64,000 nucleotides of DNA from Bacillus sp. KH172YL63 (GTDB taxonomy: Bacteria > Bacillota > Bacilli > Bacillales > Bacillaceae_B), in NCBI RefSeq assembly GCF_011398925.1, contig NZ_AP022842.1, positions 1,662,001-1,726,000 on the forward strand, in the 5' to 3' direction. The notes beneath the pieces were generated by a model that did not search any database, was not told where the DNA came from, and saw nothing but the letters and a program-made list of their open reading frames with translations. Both the position numbers and the translations under genes were made by a program. The first letter of the stretch is position 1. Each line of letters starts with the position of its first letter. Below are positions 9,429-20,673 of the stretch, one piece after another.

Positions 9429-9551
9429 TCCTCCCTTCCATCAATAGTATCAGTCATGATTCCCTTTTTATGTTGCCGGACTTTTGCCAAAAATTGATTA
9501 TCATGTATTGGTCCTGCTGACCTACACTAATATCAAAAAGAGGTTCTGGAT

Positions 9552-10370
9552 ATGCTCTTATTGATAAGATTGATACTGGTCGTTTCAGTTTGCTTTTTCA
9601 TGTCATTGAAGCCGGCAGGTGCGATCCCCAGCTTTAGTGTTGAAATCCTTCCGTGGGACCAAGTGAATGAAATCATTCCAAAGGGATCGTATTTTACGAT
9701 CATTGATGTGGAATCCGGTCTGTCTTTTAATGTACAGCGGAGAGCGGGCAGTAAACATGCAGATGTCCAACCGGTCACGGAGAAGGATACAAAAGTCATG
9801 AAAACCATTTACGGGGGCAATTGGAGCTGGGATCGCCGGGCCATTCTTGTCTTGGTCAATGACCACCTCATCCCTGCTTCGATGAACGGTATGCCACATG
9901 GTGCCGGAGCCCTTCAGAACAATTTCCCTGGCCATTTCTGTGTCCACTTCTCCGGCAGCACGACACACAAAACGCCTACCCCGGACCCGGCTCATAAAAT
10001 TATGATCTTAAAGGCAGGCGGGGAGTTAGACAGGTTCTTACAGAAATCAGATCCATATGAAATCACCAACGTGTTGGAAATTGCTATCAATCAGCATGAC
10101 GGGAAGCTCCTTGCCAAGGTTATGACAGGGGATGAAGGGACCCTCAGGAGGATATTAAATGAAATCGATCGAATCCAAATCGTTCAAAGGTCGATCCTTC
10201 CCATCGAAGATCTTCCCGTAATGGTTGGAATGGAAACGGAAGTGAAAGTAAAATGGATCCGCCATGATCAGACCCAGGAAACGAAAAGCATACGGCTTAC
10301 CTTCGTTAAAGACCCTGCATGGGACGGGTGGAAAATCGAAGGTGATTCGTTTAGAGATTCAGTGAGCTAA
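9552..10370 (+). CDS. Secreted protein of unknown function with a putative cell-wall domain
   Basis: A 272-residue protein with a clear signal peptide (hydrophobic residues 2-20, cleavage expected near PAGA). The mature part contains FNVQRRAGSKHADVQP, YGGNWSWDRRAILV and HFCVHFSGSTTHKTPTPDP. These blocks recur in Firmicutes exported proteins often annotated as peptidoglycan-binding, and the clustered His, Cys and Thr residues suggest a catalytic or metal site, but they do not match the YkuD transpeptidase motif. The start has an AAAGAGG site. It is divergent from the VanW gene, so both may serve the envelope. No function is assigned. Confidence 0.7.
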   Translation: MLLLIRLILVVSVCFFMSLKPAGAIPSFSVEILPWDQVNEIIPKGSYFTIIDVESGLSFNVQRRAGSKHADVQPVTEKDTKVMKTIYGGNWSWDRRAILVLVNDHLIPASMNGMPHGAGALQNNFPGHFCVHFSGSTTHKTPTPDPAHKIMILKAGGELDRFLQKSDPYEITNVLEIAINQHDGKLLAKVMTGDEGTLRRILNEIDRIQIVQRSILPIEDLPVMVGMETEVKVKWIRHDQTQETKSIRLTFVKDPAWDGWKIEGDSFRDSVS

Positions 10371-10479
10371 CAGGTAACATTTTTTCCCTCCAGTGGATGA
10401 AAGCTTCTCTTCCTATTAAGTTTCTTAGTGGTGAAAAAGGGAATAGGAGTAATAAATGAATCGTGGAGGAATGAATCAG

Positions 10480-11097
10480 ATGCTTGATTTTGTGATGGAT
10501 ATGATTAAGGACTTGGGAATATGGGGGCTTTTTGTGGGAAATGCGATTGAAGCATCCTCACTGCCGTTTCCCGGTGCGCTTGTAACCCTGACGTTTGGTT
10601 ATGTGCTGGATCCGTCCCCGATGGAACTTTTTCTGTTGGCGATCGCCAGTTCACTGGTATATACCGTGTTCAGTTATATCCCTTATGGTATCGGATATAA
10701 ATTAAAGGATAAAATCAAGGACAAAACAAGTTCTAAAAAAATGGAAAAGGGACAGAAATGGTTCCGGAAATGTGGTTTGTGGAGCATCGCGATAACAAGG
10801 CCTTTAGGTATAGGAAACTACATTTCATATGTAGCGGGGATCAGCAAAGTAAATAAACTGAAATTCGGCATGCTGACTTTTACCGGCATATTCCCGATCA
10901 CCTTCACGATGCTGATTGTCGGCAAAAATGGAAACTTGAAATCAGTACAATCCATCATGAGTCAAATGCAGACGTATCTCTTGGCAGGGGGAGTGGCCCT
11001 CATCATCGGATTTGTAGTGTATAAATACTGGAATAAATCAAAAAACAAATCCGACTGCCTCCACGCTGACTCGCATATTGCAAAACAGACAGAATGA
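10480..11097 (+). CDS. DedA family membrane protein
   Basis: About 205 residues with four or more membrane segments. LGIWGLFVGNAIEASSLPFPGALV and the later KCGLWSIAITRPLGIGNYISYVAGISK are the DedA/VTT-type blocks. The family is linked to membrane lipid (undecaprenyl phosphate or phosphatidylethanolamine) scrambling or transport. Two starts are plausible. The ATG at 10480 has GGAGGA 9 bases upstream, which I prefer; the ATG at 10456 has GGAG and would add eight residues. The C-terminus is charged (KSKNKSDC...). It is an isolated gene ended by a strong terminator. Confidence 0.83.
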   Translation: MLDFVMDMIKDLGIWGLFVGNAIEASSLPFPGALVTLTFGYVLDPSPMELFLLAIASSLVYTVFSYIPYGIGYKLKDKIKDKTSSKKMEKGQKWFRKCGLWSIAITRPLGIGNYISYVAGISKVNKLKFGMLTFTGIFPITFTMLIVGKNGNLKSVQSIMSQMQTYLLAGGVALIIGFVVYKYWNKSKNKSDCLHADSHIAKQTE

Positions 11098-11099
11098 TT

Positions 11100-11126
11100 C
11101 GCTCCTTGAAAAGGAGCGTTTTTTTT
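11100..11126 (+). terminator. Terminator after the DedA gene
   Basis: A stem CGCTCCTT/AGGAGCG with a short A-rich loop is followed by eight T residues, 3 bases after the stop codon. Confidence 0.88.
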
Positions 11127-11233
11127 AATATGAAACGTGTGGTTTCTCTTCCTCAAACTGCTACATGCTTATGCCTCTGTCACTGTGATATAATGAATAG
11201 TCGAGAATAGCAGATTTACATGGAAAGGTTTGA

Positions 11234-13855
11234 ATGAAACCCATGACACAATATACCCCGATGATCAAACAATATTTACAGGTAAAGGCAGAATATCAGG
11301 ATGCCTTTTTATTTTTTCGCCTTGGCGATTTTTATGAAATGTTCTTTGACGATGCAATCGCTGCCTCTCAGGAGCTTGAAATTACTTTAACGAGCCGTGA
11401 TGGTGGAGGAAAGGAACGGATCCCAATGTGCGGGGTACCGTACCATTCAGCACCCAATTACATAGAGCAACTGATAGAAAAAGGTTTCAAGGTTGCCATC
11501 TGTGAACAAACCGAAGATCCAAAACAAGCCAAAGGAGTTGTACGACGGGAGGTCGTTCAGCTGATCACACCTGGAACCGTCATGGACGGAAAAGGCTTGA
11601 ATGATAAAGAAAATAACTATATAGCGTCTGTGACCGATTTTCAGGATCAAACATATGGCCTCGCATACAGCGATTTATCCACTGGTGAGACGAAGGCTAC
11701 CATTGTGACAGAAGGCATTCAGTCACTATTGAATGAATTGTCAACGATTGGCGCAAAAGAAGTGGTCGTTCACCCGGATCTTGATGAAGAAGTTCAATCC
11801 AAGATGAAAGAACGCAATGATGTCACGCTATCATACGAAAGATCAACCAGCACAGGAGAGGCTTTCTCACACCTGGTCGCTTCTTTGAAACAGGGGAAAC
11901 TGGTTGAATCCTCTTCCATGCTCCTTCACTATCTTTTCAGGACGCAGAAGAGAAGCCTGGATCACTTACAGGTAGTCGAACCATATCAGCTCCATCAGTT
12001 CATGAAAATGGATTACTATTCGAAGCGAAATCTTGAACTGACGGAAACAATCCGTTCAAAAGGAAAGAAAGGATCGCTTCTTTGGCTGCTGGATGAAACG
12101 ATGACCGCGATGGGGGCAAGGTTACTCAAACAATGGATCGACCGCCCGCTCATTCAAAAAAATGAGATTGTGAAGCGGCAAACCGTCGTCGAAGTTTTAC
12201 TTGAAAGGTTCTTTGAAAGGCAGGATCTAAGGGAACATCTGAAGGAAGTATATGATCTTGAAAGATTGGCCGGCCGGGTGGCATTCGGAAATGTGAATGC
12301 CAGAGACCTCGTTCAATTGAAGAAGTCATTGCAACAAGTTCCTGTGCTCAAAGAATTGGTTGAGTCACTTGAGAATGATGCGACTGATGAGCTTGTTAAG
12401 AAGCTCGACCCTTGTGAAGAGCTGACTGAGATTCTTGAACATTCACTTGTGGACAATCCTCCGCTTACTATCAAAGAAGGAAGTCTGATCAGGGAAGGGT
12501 ATCATGAAGAGCTTGACCGCTACCGTGATGCAAGCAAAAACGGTAAATCATGGATCGCCCAGCTTGAAAGGGATGAGCGTGAGCGTACGGGCATCCGTTC
12601 TCTGAAAGTCGGATTCAACCGTGTATTCGGCTACTATATCGAAGTGACCCGTGCGAATCTTCAGCATCTTGAAGACGGGCGCTATGAAAGAAAGCAGACG
12701 TTAACGAATGCTGAACGGTTCATTACGCCTGAACTGAAAGAAAAAGAATCGCTTATTCTTCAGGCTGATGAGAAAAGCGTGGACCTTGAATATGAATTAT
12801 TCCTTGAAATCCGTGAGAAAGTGAAGGCGTTCATTCCCCGTCTTCAGCAGCTTGCCAAACTTGTCAGTGAGCTAGACGTTCTTCAATGTTTTGCTACCAT
12901 TAGTGAAAACCGTCATTATACAAGACCTTCATTCAATGAAGAAAGAAGGATTCATTTGCGGGACGGACGTCACCCTGTCGTGGAGAAAGTGATGGGGGCG
13001 CAGGAATATGTACCGAATGACTGTTATATGAATGAAGAGCGGGAAATCTTCCTGATCACAGGACCGAATATGTCAGGTAAAAGCACTTATATGCGTCAAA
13101 TCGCATTAACGAGCATTCTTGCCCAAATTGGCTGCTATGTACCGGCAAGCGAAGCGGATCTTCCAATATTTGACCAGGTATTTACACGAATCGGTGCGGC
13201 AGATGACCTGATCTCCGGGCAGAGTACCTTCATGGTTGAAATGCTCGAAGCTAAAAATGCCATCATCCATGCCACGCAGGAAAGCTTGATTCTCTTTGAT
13301 GAGATCGGGAGGGGGACGTCCACTTATGATGGGATGGCCCTCGCACAGGCAATCATTGAGTATATTCATCAACACATCGGTGCGAAAACATTGTTTTCCA
13401 CACATTATCACGAACTGACGGTCCTGGAGGAAGAGCTGGACAAGGTAAAGAATGTCCATGTCAGTGCGATGGAACAAAACGGGAAGCTTGTCTTCCTTCA
13501 TAAAATCAAGGAAGGGGCAGCTGACAAAAGTTACGGAATCCATGTCGCTGAACTTGCCGAACTCCCTGAAGCATTGATACAGAGAGCGAATGAAATCTTA
13601 CTGGAACTTGAACGGAAAGATGACACTGCACCAGTCCGTGAAATTGCAGCTGCCCGTGAAGAAGCGGTTGAAAAAGATAATCCACAAGATGACTTGGCTC
13701 AGCTTTCTTTCTTCGGTGCTGAGGAAAAGAAACAAACTTTCAGCGGGAGAGAAAAGAAATGTCTGGACGAGCTTAAAAAACTAGACATCCTTGAAATGAC
13801 ACCGATGGATGCCCTGAATACTTTATACGGAATCCAAAAAAAGCTTAAGCAATAG
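11234..13855 (+). CDS. mutS: DNA mismatch repair protein MutS
   Basis: An 873-residue MutS1. Residues 31-35 (GDFYE) hold the Phe-x-Glu that wedges into mismatches. The Walker A motif GPNMSGKST starts at residue 610, followed by the ABC-family signature region ([10 protein letters not shown]), Walker B ([17 protein letters not shown]) and a C-terminal clamp-binding-type tail ([10 protein letters not shown]). A TATAAT with a TG two bases upstream (extended -10) lies at 11189-11194. mutL follows 12 bases later, so the mismatch recognition and matchmaker proteins are co-expressed. In B. subtilis cotE precedes this pair; here a DedA gene does. Confidence 0.97.
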   Translation: MKPMTQYTPMIKQYLQVKAEYQDAFLFFRLGDFYEMFFDDAIAASQELEITLTSRDGGGKERIPMCGVPYHSAPNYIEQLIEKGFKVAICEQTEDPKQAKGVVRREVVQLITPGTVMDGKGLNDKENNYIASVTDFQDQTYGLAYSDLSTGETKATIVTEGIQSLLNELSTIGAKEVVVHPDLDEEVQSKMKERNDVTLSYERSTSTGEAFSHLVASLKQGKLVESSSMLLHYLFRTQKRSLDHLQVVEPYQLHQFMKMDYYSKRNLELTETIRSKGKKGSLLWLLDETMTAMGARLLKQWIDRPLIQKNEIVKRQTVVEVLLERFFERQDLREHLKEVYDLERLAGRVAFGNVNARDLVQLKKSLQQVPVLKELVESLENDATDELVKKLDPCEELTEILEHSLVDNPPLTIKEGSLIREGYHEELDRYRDASKNGKSWIAQLERDERERTGIRSLKVGFNRVFGYYIEVTRANLQHLEDGRYERKQTLTNAERFITPELKEKESLILQADEKSVDLEYELFLEIREKVKAFIPRLQQLAKLVSELDVLQCFATISENRHYTRPSFNEERRIHLRDGRHPVVEKVMGAQEYVPNDCYMNEEREIFLITGPNMSGKSTYMRQIALTSILAQIGCYVPASEADLPIFDQVFTRIGAADDLISGQSTFMVEMLEAKNAIIHATQESLILFDEIGRGTSTYDGMALAQAIIEYIHQHIGAKTLFSTHYHELTVLEEELDKVKNVHVSAMEQNGKLVFLHKIKEGAADKSYGIHVAELAELPEALIQRANEILLELERKDDTAPVREIAAAREEAVEKDNPQDDLAQLSFFGAEEKKQTFSGREKKCLDELKKLDILEMTPMDALNTLYGIQKKLKQ

Positions 13856-13867
13856 GGAGGTGAAACT

Positions 13868-15742
13868 GTGGTAAAGATCTTTCAGCTAGACGATTCATTA
13901 TCGAATAAAATCGCTGCAGGCGAAGTGGTCGAGCGTCCGGCTTCCGTTGTAAAGGAACTGCTGGAAAACAGCATTGATGCCCGCGGGACCGTCATCGAAG
14001 TGCACATCGAAGAAGCCGGATTACAATCAATCCGGATCATCGATAACGGAGAAGGCATCGAGCATGAAGATGTGCAAACAGCATTCAAGCGCCATGCCAC
14101 CAGCAAAATTAAAGATGAAAATGACCTGTTCAGGATACGCACCCTTGGATTTAGGGGAGAGGCCCTTCCGAGTATTGCATCGGTCTCTCATTTCGCTTTA
14201 AAAACAAGCACAGGGGAAGGACCGGGAACCTTAATCGAGCTGGAAGGCGGAGAAATCAAATCATTTGAACATACGTCTTCAAGAAAAGGGACGGATATCA
14301 CAGTTTCACAATTGTTCTTTAATACACCGGCCCGTTTGAAATACATGAAGACGATTCACACAGAACTTGGGAATATCACAGATGTTGTCAATCGCATCGC
14401 CCTGTCACATCCGGAAGTTTCAATCAGGCTTCTGCACAATGGCAAATCGCTTCTTCATACAAATGGGAATGGAGATGTCCGTCAGGTGCTGGCTGCCATA
14501 TACGGCGTCGGGATCGCCAAGAAAATGGTCCCCATTCAAGTGGGTTCCCTTGATTTTAAAGTGAGCGGGTACATTTCCCTGCCTGAAGTGACAAGGGCAT
14601 CAAGGAACTATATCTCCACGATGATCAATGGCCGCTTTATTAAAAATTACGCCATTGCCCGTGCAATCGGGGAAGGGTATCATACCCTTTTACCGATTGG
14701 CCGTCACCCGATCGTCCTTCTGGACATTGAGATGGACCCCATTCTTGTTGATGTGAACGTCCATCCTTCAAAGATGGAAGTACGTATCTCTAAAGAGAAT
14801 GAGCTGAATGAGCTGATCACTGAAGGAATCAAGCGGGTGTTTAAAGGACAAGAGCTGATTCCATCGGGGGCCGTGATCCCTAAATCGGCAAAGCCGAAGT
14901 CTGAGCAGACATTCATGAATTTAGATCATTCAGTTAAACCGGAGAAGCCGAGGCAGGCAGGAGCAGTACGTGAACGGCTGCTGCCCAAAGAAGAAATGGA
15001 AAAGCTTTACTCGCCGCCACAGCTTGAAAAGGAGATTCTTCCCCCGAGTGAGCCTGTCCCCCAACTGCAGGATGAACCGGAGGAAGTTCCTGTCGGGGCT
15101 CAGTCGGAAGCGGTGGAAGATATTCAGGAGGAGACCGTTGAAGAAGAAAGAGATGATTCACGGCTGCCGCCATTTTATCTTGTAGGGCAAATGCACGGTA
15201 CGTATATTTTCGCGCAAAATGAGCGGGGATTATATATCATCGACCAACATGCCGCACAGGAGCGGATCAAATACGAATATTTCAGGGAAAAAGTCGGAAA
15301 GGTAGAGAAAGAGCTGCAGGAGCTTCTTGTACCGATCACATTGGAATTCTCAACCGACGAATATATCAAAATCAATGAACACAGAAGCCATCTTGAAGAA
15401 GTCGGGGTGTTCCTGGAGGACTTTGGACATAACAGTTTTATTGTCCGGTCCCATCCCCAATGGTTTCCTAAAGGGGAGGAGCAGGAGACTATAGAGGAAA
15501 TGATCGAGCAAATCTTAAAGATGAATAGAGTCGACATCAAGAAGCTCAGGGAAGAAGCCGCGATCATGATGAGCTGCAAAGGATCGATCAAAGCAAATCA
15601 TCATTTGCGAAATGAAGACATGCAGTCACTGTTGGATGAATTGAGATTGGCCGGAGACCCTTTCACCTGCCCGCATGGAAGACCGATCATCATTCATTAT
15701 TCAACGTATGAAATGGAAAAATTGTTCAAAAGAATCATGTGA
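13868..15742 (+). CDS. mutL: DNA mismatch repair endonuclease MutL
   Basis: A 624-residue MutL. The GHKL ATPase motifs are [15 protein letters not shown] and [12 protein letters not shown] in the N-terminal third. A Pro/Glu-rich linker spans about residues 350-435. The C-terminal domain carries the nicking endonuclease motif [12 protein letters not shown] near residue 458 plus CPHGRP, so this is the nicking type used by bacteria without MutH. Translation starts at a GTG (13868) with GGGAGGTG upstream. It forms an operon with mutS and ends at a strong terminator. Confidence 0.97.
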   Translation: MVKIFQLDDSLSNKIAAGEVVERPASVVKELLENSIDARGTVIEVHIEEAGLQSIRIIDNGEGIEHEDVQTAFKRHATSKIKDENDLFRIRTLGFRGEALPSIASVSHFALKTSTGEGPGTLIELEGGEIKSFEHTSSRKGTDITVSQLFFNTPARLKYMKTIHTELGNITDVVNRIALSHPEVSIRLLHNGKSLLHTNGNGDVRQVLAAIYGVGIAKKMVPIQVGSLDFKVSGYISLPEVTRASRNYISTMINGRFIKNYAIARAIGEGYHTLLPIGRHPIVLLDIEMDPILVDVNVHPSKMEVRISKENELNELITEGIKRVFKGQELIPSGAVIPKSAKPKSEQTFMNLDHSVKPEKPRQAGAVRERLLPKEEMEKLYSPPQLEKEILPPSEPVPQLQDEPEEVPVGAQSEAVEDIQEETVEEERDDSRLPPFYLVGQMHGTYIFAQNERGLYIIDQHAAQERIKYEYFREKVGKVEKELQELLVPITLEFSTDEYIKINEHRSHLEEVGVFLEDFGHNSFIVRSHPQWFPKGEEQETIEEMIEQILKMNRVDIKKLREEAAIMMSCKGSIKANHHLRNEDMQSLLDELRLAGDPFTCPHGRPIIIHYSTYEMEKLFKRIM

Positions 15743-15750
15743 ATTTTAAA

Positions 15751-15786
15751 AGACGGAGGACCAACCAGGTTCTTCGTCTATTTTTT
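15751..15786 (+). terminator. mutSL operon terminator
   Basis: A 12-bp stem with two G-T pairs (AGACGGAGGACC paired with GGTTCTTCGTCT, loop AACCA) precedes a run of six T residues. Confidence 0.9.
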
Positions 15787-15847
15787 GAGGATTTATAAAC
15801 CATAAGTATATTATGTAAACTTGTTTGAAATTTTTCATAAAAAACAA

Positions 15848-15885
15848 TTGAAATAATTCCTTTTTGGTGTAAAATTACACCAAAA
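15848..15885 (+). promoter_or_regulatory. Promoter with overlapping palindromic operator
   Basis: A possible -35 TTGAAA (15848-15853) and -10 TAAAAT (15870-15875) are spaced 16 bases. A perfect 24-bp inverted repeat, two 11-base arms around AA (15862-15885), covers the -10. This is the layout of a repressor site; the arms read TTTTGGTGTAA and TTACACCAAAA. The regulator is unknown. Confidence 0.6.
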
Positions 15886-15905
15886 GAGCGAAAGGAAGAT
15901 ATTTC

Positions 15906-17351
15906 ATGCTTAAAGAGAAAAGGAACGTATTGTGGCTCATCATTTTACTCGTCTTGAGCTACACTCTGATTTTCATCTGGAAAACACAAGACAGTCCAGC
16001 GAATGATGTGGTGACAGACGTAGCCAGGTTGATGCCGACAAAGATTCATAAAATGGTTGAAGGAAACGAGACTGAAAGCATAAAAGAAACAATCCTGGAA
16101 GCGAAAAAGGAAAATCTTAAGGTGTCGATAGCCGGAAAGAGACATAGTCAAGGGGGGCATACCTATTACCGGGATGGCCTTGTACTGGATATGACCGGAT
16201 ATAATAAAGTGCTGGAAGTCGATCCTGTTCGAAAGACTGTCCGTGTCCAAAGCGGGGCGACGTGGGATGATATCCAAAAAGCCATCAATCCTTATGGTCT
16301 TTCCGTGAAAGTGATGCAGTCCCAGAATATCTTTACAATCGGGGGATCCCTTTCTGTGAATGTCCACGGAAGGGATATCCGCAACGGATCATTGATTGAA
16401 ACGGTCAATTGGTTCAGACTGCTCAAGCCGGATGGAGACATCATCACAGTATCAAGAGAGGGAAATGCAGAATATTTTCCGCTGGTCATCGGGGGCTACG
16501 GGCTGTTTGGGGTGATCCTAGACGCGGAATTACAACTGACCAGCGATGAATTATATATGATGAACGTAGAAGAGATGCGATACGATGAATATAAGGATTA
16601 TTTTCTGAAGAATGTGCTTGGGAAAGGTGATGTGAAAATGCATCTAGCCAGGTTATCGACCGCTCCGGACTCTTTCCTCGAAGACATGTATGTGACCGAT
16701 TATGTATTAGATGAAAATCAGGAAGAACTAGCTTCCTCCGCGCAATTGAAAGAAGATCGGCTCACATTTTTGACTAAGTTCCTGCTCGGGGTCTCCAGAG
16801 ATTTTGATTGGGGGAAAAATGCATTTTGGAACATGCAGAAAGAGTTCTTTCAAAAGCGGGAAGGTATGCTGGAGACCCGGAATAATGTGATGCGTTCAGA
16901 ATCTGCATTCCTGGAATATGAAGGGGAAAATGATACTGATATTTTGCAGGAGTACTTCATTCCTGTCGAAGAATACGATGCATACATCGACGAATTAAGG
17001 GCGTACTTATCTCACCAGGACTTGAATTTGATGAACATTACGGTGCGCTATGTGCCCCGTAATGAAGAAGCGCTCATGTCTTATGCAAAAGACGATATGT
17101 TCGCCCTTGTGCTTTTGATCAATCAAGGGAGAAGTGAAGATGATATTGAAAGGACAGGTGAAACAATCAGGGGAATGATCGATTTGACCATTGATCATGG
17201 GGGGAGCTACTATCTTCCTTATTATGAATACCCGACAGTAGACCAGATGCATGCAGCATACCCGAATGGTGATGAATTTTTCAATTGGAAGAAGGAGCTT
17301 GACCCTGATGAAGTGTTCATGAATTTCTTTTATGAGAGGTACGGCCAATGA
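15906..17351 (+). CDS. FAD-binding oxidoreductase, membrane-anchored
   Basis: A 481-residue protein with an N-terminal membrane anchor (residues 8-24) and a FAD-binding PCMH/VAO-type domain ([21 protein letters not shown], then [20 protein letters not shown]). The C-terminal substrate domain resembles berberine-bridge or alditol oxidase-like proteins ([31 protein letters not shown]). The substrate is unknown. The active site probably faces outside if the anchor is uncleaved. Its stop overlaps the start of the next gene (ATGA), so the two are translationally coupled. A palindromic operator overlaps its promoter. Confidence 0.82.
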   Translation: MLKEKRNVLWLIILLVLSYTLIFIWKTQDSPANDVVTDVARLMPTKIHKMVEGNETESIKETILEAKKENLKVSIAGKRHSQGGHTYYRDGLVLDMTGYNKVLEVDPVRKTVRVQSGATWDDIQKAINPYGLSVKVMQSQNIFTIGGSLSVNVHGRDIRNGSLIETVNWFRLLKPDGDIITVSREGNAEYFPLVIGGYGLFGVILDAELQLTSDELYMMNVEEMRYDEYKDYFLKNVLGKGDVKMHLARLSTAPDSFLEDMYVTDYVLDENQEELASSAQLKEDRLTFLTKFLLGVSRDFDWGKNAFWNMQKEFFQKREGMLETRNNVMRSESAFLEYEGENDTDILQEYFIPVEEYDAYIDELRAYLSHQDLNLMNITVRYVPRNEEALMSYAKDDMFALVLLINQGRSEDDIERTGETIRGMIDLTIDHGGSYYLPYYEYPTVDQMHAAYPNGDEFFNWKKELDPDEVFMNFFYERYGQ

Positions 17352-17911
17352 AGTGGTTCATCATTTCTCAAAGTTTTGTTTCCGTGGCGGCAGGTGTGTC
17401 TTTTCCATTCTATCTATTATTCATACAAAATATCGGGAGCACTTATGCAAGCTTTGGTTTTGCGTATGGGCTGTTTATGCTAAGTGCCGCCATGAGTCAT
17501 CGATTAGTAGGAAGGCTTGCCGACGTGATCGGCGGGAAGCTTTTACTTTTTGGCTATTCGATTGGCATGAGCATCCTGTTCCTCTTCATTCCTTCCATCG
17601 CGAGCGTGCAGGGGGTCTATATGATTCAATTACTGTTGGGTCTGTTGGGAGCTGTGCAGAAGACGTCAGAGAAGGTTGTATTGAGTGATGTGACAGATCA
17701 GCTTTACAGGGGCAGAAGTATCGGGTCTTACCATTTTTGGACATCGATATTTTCAAGTTTGGCCGTGATGGGAACAGGCTTCCTGTTGGATTACTTCACC
17801 ATATACTTTATTTTTTATGCTTGTTCCCTATTCTTTTTTATAAGCGGGATCCTCATTTTGACAAAGCTAAAACTCCAACCGATAAAAAATAGTAAAAACG
17901 GGGCTGTGTAG
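17348..17911 (+). CDS. Half-size MFS-like membrane protein
   Basis: A 187-residue protein with about six hydrophobic segments. Its [14 protein letters not shown] loop between segments 2 and 3 matches the MFS signature (G-x3-D-x2-G-[RK]). Full MFS transporters have 12 segments and about 400 residues, so this is one half. It starts inside the stop codon of the oxidoreductase gene and ends inside the left arm of a terminator. I see no second half downstream, so it is either a true six-segment protein that dimerises or an old truncation. Its coupling to the oxidoreductase suggests a joint role. Confidence 0.65.
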   Translation: MKWFIISQSFVSVAAGVSFPFYLLFIQNIGSTYASFGFAYGLFMLSAAMSHRLVGRLADVIGGKLLLFGYSIGMSILFLFIPSIASVQGVYMIQLLLGLLGAVQKTSEKVVLSDVTDQLYRGRSIGSYHFWTSIFSSLAVMGTGFLLDYFTIYFIFYACSLFFFISGILILTKLKLQPIKNSKNGAV

Positions 17912-17923
17912 ATCCCGTTTTTT
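17894..17923 (+). terminator. Terminator overlapping the stop of the half-MFS gene
   Basis: The stem AAAAACGGG/CCCGTTTTT has its loop spanning the stop codon at 17909-17911 and ends in a T run. Confidence 0.8.
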
Positions 17924-18054
17924 GTTTTCAGGAGGCGTTCTTTCTTTTTCAGCGCATTCTTTTATATAGATGAAGGAATTCGCCAAGCAAAGAGCTAATA
18001 GTAAACATATGTATATTTTCTGAAAATTCTATATAGTGTTTAGGGGGAAAAGGA

Positions 18055-20439
18055 ATGAATGGAGGCATTGAGTTTCAAAAAAAGAAAAGCAATAAGCTCC
18101 TCAAGTTCACATTATGGGGGGCAGGAGCGGTATTGTTCATTCTTCTTGGTATCCTGATCTTTGTGAATTATTATATCGACCGGTCCCTTCCCGTTACCTC
18201 CGGGACAGTTTCCATGACTGGACTGTCGGAGGACGTTGAGGTGATCCGGGATAAAGACGGTGTTCCTCATATCCTTGCTCAAAGTGAAAAAGATCTATAC
18301 ATGGCACAGGGCTATGTGCAGGCGCAGGACCGGCTTTTCCAAATGGATCTGAGCAGGAGGCAGGCATCAGGTCGGTTAAGTGAAGTGGTCGGTGAGCAAG
18401 CGGTGGATCGTGATAAATTCTTCCGCACATTCGGTTTGCGGAGGGCGGCCGAAGTTTCTTATACCGCTTATCCTGACGAAGCAAAAGAATTGCTTGAGTG
18501 GTATGCAGCAGGGGTGAATGCTTATATGGATGAAGCGAAGGAGAAAGGAAAGCTCCCTTTTGAGTTCAAGCTCCTTGGTTATGTTCCGGAAACATGGACA
18601 CCCATCGATTCATTGACCATCGGAAAATATATGGCATTTGATCTGGGCGGACATTGGCAGGGGCAGGCGTTCAGGTACTGGGCTCTTGAAACCCTTCCTG
18701 AGAACAAGGCATATGATCTCTTTCCCTCCTACCCGGAAGGCGCACCGACAATACTTAATGATATTGGTGAATCGGGGGTTGAGGTAAGCAAATCCTTTGA
18801 AGATGCAGTCATTCCGCCAGCATTCAACGGCAGCAACAACTGGGTTGTAAGCGGTGATAAGACAGCCAGCGGTATGCCTTTGCTCGCAGATGATCCCCAT
18901 CTGTCGCTCGGAACTCCTTCAATCTGGTATCAAATGCATCTTCAATCCCCTGAGATGAATGTAAGTGGGGTGATTTTTGCCGGAATACCGGGGATCATCC
19001 TTGGACATAACGATCAAATCGCCTGGGGCGTGACGAACACCGGGCCCGATGTACAGGATTTATACATCGAAAAGCGCAGCAAAGAAGATCCTTCCCTGTT
19101 TCTTTATGATAACAAATGGGAAAAAGCGACCATAATAGACGAGCCGATTTCTGTGAAAGATGGGGAGACCATCCCTTATGAAGTGACGATCACCAGGCAT
19201 GGACCGGTGATTTCAGAATTTGCCCATCGGAATGATGATGAAAATGTCCTGTCTATGAGATGGACCGCTCTTGATCCGAGCCTGGAGCTAATGGCAGTCA
19301 TAAACATGAATAAAGCTGAAAACTGGGAACAATTCGAGAAAGCTTTATACGATTTTCATGTTCCTACCCAGAATTTTGTATTCGCCTCAAAGGACGGAAC
19401 AATCGCTTATAAAGCAAATGGGAAGATTCCAATCAGGAAGAAAGGGGACGGACTTCTCCCGGTACCTGGATGGGACCCTGATTATGACTGGCAGGGATTC
19501 ATCCCCTTTGAAGAACTTCCGAAAGTGGTCAATCCAGCAGAAGGATACGTGGCAACTGCAAATAATAAAGTGGTGTCAGATGAATATCCCTACCATATCA
19601 GCCATCACTGGGCTCAGCCCTATCGTTATATGAGAATCTCAGAATACTTGGAAAGCAAGGATGAACTGACAATCAATGATATGAAGGAGTTGCAGATGGA
19701 TCAATTGAACCTACATGCCCGTGAATTCGTATCGATGCTCCTGGAGGCACTGTCTGAACAACCACTCACCGGGGAACAGCAAGAGGCGCTGAACATCTTA
19801 AGCGCGTGGGACTTCCGGGATGATAAAGAGGAAGCGGCTCCCCTGATCTTCCATCAGTGGATGGGCGAAATATCGTCGGGGCTTTTTAAAAAGGAAATTC
19901 CGAAGAATATGATGAAAATGTTCGAAGGGAAACAGAATGTAGTAGACGAACTGATCCGAAAAGCAGACGGCGGAGATGAGTCCGACTGGTTCCAAGACAG
20001 GGGAGGATACAGTGCGTTCATGTCGGATTCTTTGAACGACACGCTCTCTTCATTGAAACAGTCATATGGTGCTTCCATGAAAGATTGGGAGTGGGGGATG
20101 TATCATAAAGTATACTTTGAACATCCCTTGTCGGCTAGTTCATCGTTCCTGCAGAGATTTCTGAACGACAGGGACCCTCTCCCGGTAGGCGGGAGCAGGG
20201 TGACGGTGGAAGCAGCGAGCTACAATGATGAGGGCATCGTCAATCACGGCGCTTCCTGGAGGTTCGCAATCGATACAGAGGATATGGAGAAAGGCTATCA
20301 TATCGTTGGGCCGGGACAGGCAGGCCATTACAAAAGCAAATGGTATCAAAACCAGATTGATGACTGGGTCAACGGAACCTACCATGTCACTTCCACAGGA
20401 AATCCAAGTGGCGAACGTTTAATTCTGACATCTGAATGA
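18055..20439 (+). CDS. Penicillin acylase family Ntn-hydrolase
   Basis: A 794-residue protein with an N-terminal membrane segment (about residues 17-37) and then the alpha chain, spacer and beta chain of a penicillin-amidase precursor. The autocatalytic cleavage and nucleophile site is the Ser in NGSNNWVVSGDKTASG, near residue 260. Downstream LLADDPHLSL and GHNDQIAWGVTNTGPDVQDLY are family blocks. Such enzymes hydrolyse amides of acylated amines, including acyl-homoserine lactones and beta-lactams; the natural substrate is not known. It is a single gene with its own terminator, and its product likely faces the outside of the membrane. Confidence 0.92.
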   Translation: MNGGIEFQKKKSNKLLKFTLWGAGAVLFILLGILIFVNYYIDRSLPVTSGTVSMTGLSEDVEVIRDKDGVPHILAQSEKDLYMAQGYVQAQDRLFQMDLSRRQASGRLSEVVGEQAVDRDKFFRTFGLRRAAEVSYTAYPDEAKELLEWYAAGVNAYMDEAKEKGKLPFEFKLLGYVPETWTPIDSLTIGKYMAFDLGGHWQGQAFRYWALETLPENKAYDLFPSYPEGAPTILNDIGESGVEVSKSFEDAVIPPAFNGSNNWVVSGDKTASGMPLLADDPHLSLGTPSIWYQMHLQSPEMNVSGVIFAGIPGIILGHNDQIAWGVTNTGPDVQDLYIEKRSKEDPSLFLYDNKWEKATIIDEPISVKDGETIPYEVTITRHGPVISEFAHRNDDENVLSMRWTALDPSLELMAVINMNKAENWEQFEKALYDFHVPTQNFVFASKDGTIAYKANGKIPIRKKGDGLLPVPGWDPDYDWQGFIPFEELPKVVNPAEGYVATANNKVVSDEYPYHISHHWAQPYRYMRISEYLESKDELTINDMKELQMDQLNLHAREFVSMLLEALSEQPLTGEQQEALNILSAWDFRDDKEEAAPLIFHQWMGEISSGLFKKEIPKNMMKMFEGKQNVVDELIRKADGGDESDWFQDRGGYSAFMSDSLNDTLSSLKQSYGASMKDWEWGMYHKVYFEHPLSASSSFLQRFLNDRDPLPVGGSRVTVEAASYNDEGIVNHGASWRFAIDTEDMEKGYHIVGPGQAGHYKSKWYQNQIDDWVNGTYHVTSTGNPSGERLILTSE

Positions 20440-20462
20440 TAAATGATATTGAAGATATAAAT

Positions 20463-20505
20463 CCGAACACATTTTTTAACTTGGAATGTGTTCGGGTCTT
20501 TTTTT
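20463..20505 (+). terminator. Terminator after the acylase gene
   Basis: The 11-bp stem CCGAACACATT/AATGTGTTCGG has an 11-base loop and is followed by GTC and seven T residues. Confidence 0.9.
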
Positions 20506-20673
20506 GCATATTGATAATAGGTTTTAACCACCTTCAAAAGGGGTACTTTTTCCTGAAAGAAAGCGTATATGCTCTCAGAAAACGGGCATACTGACAAGAT
20601 GTGATTTAAACAGATCTATTATTATGGTACGATAATATGTAAAAGAATTCTTTACATAGAAAGCAGTGAACGT

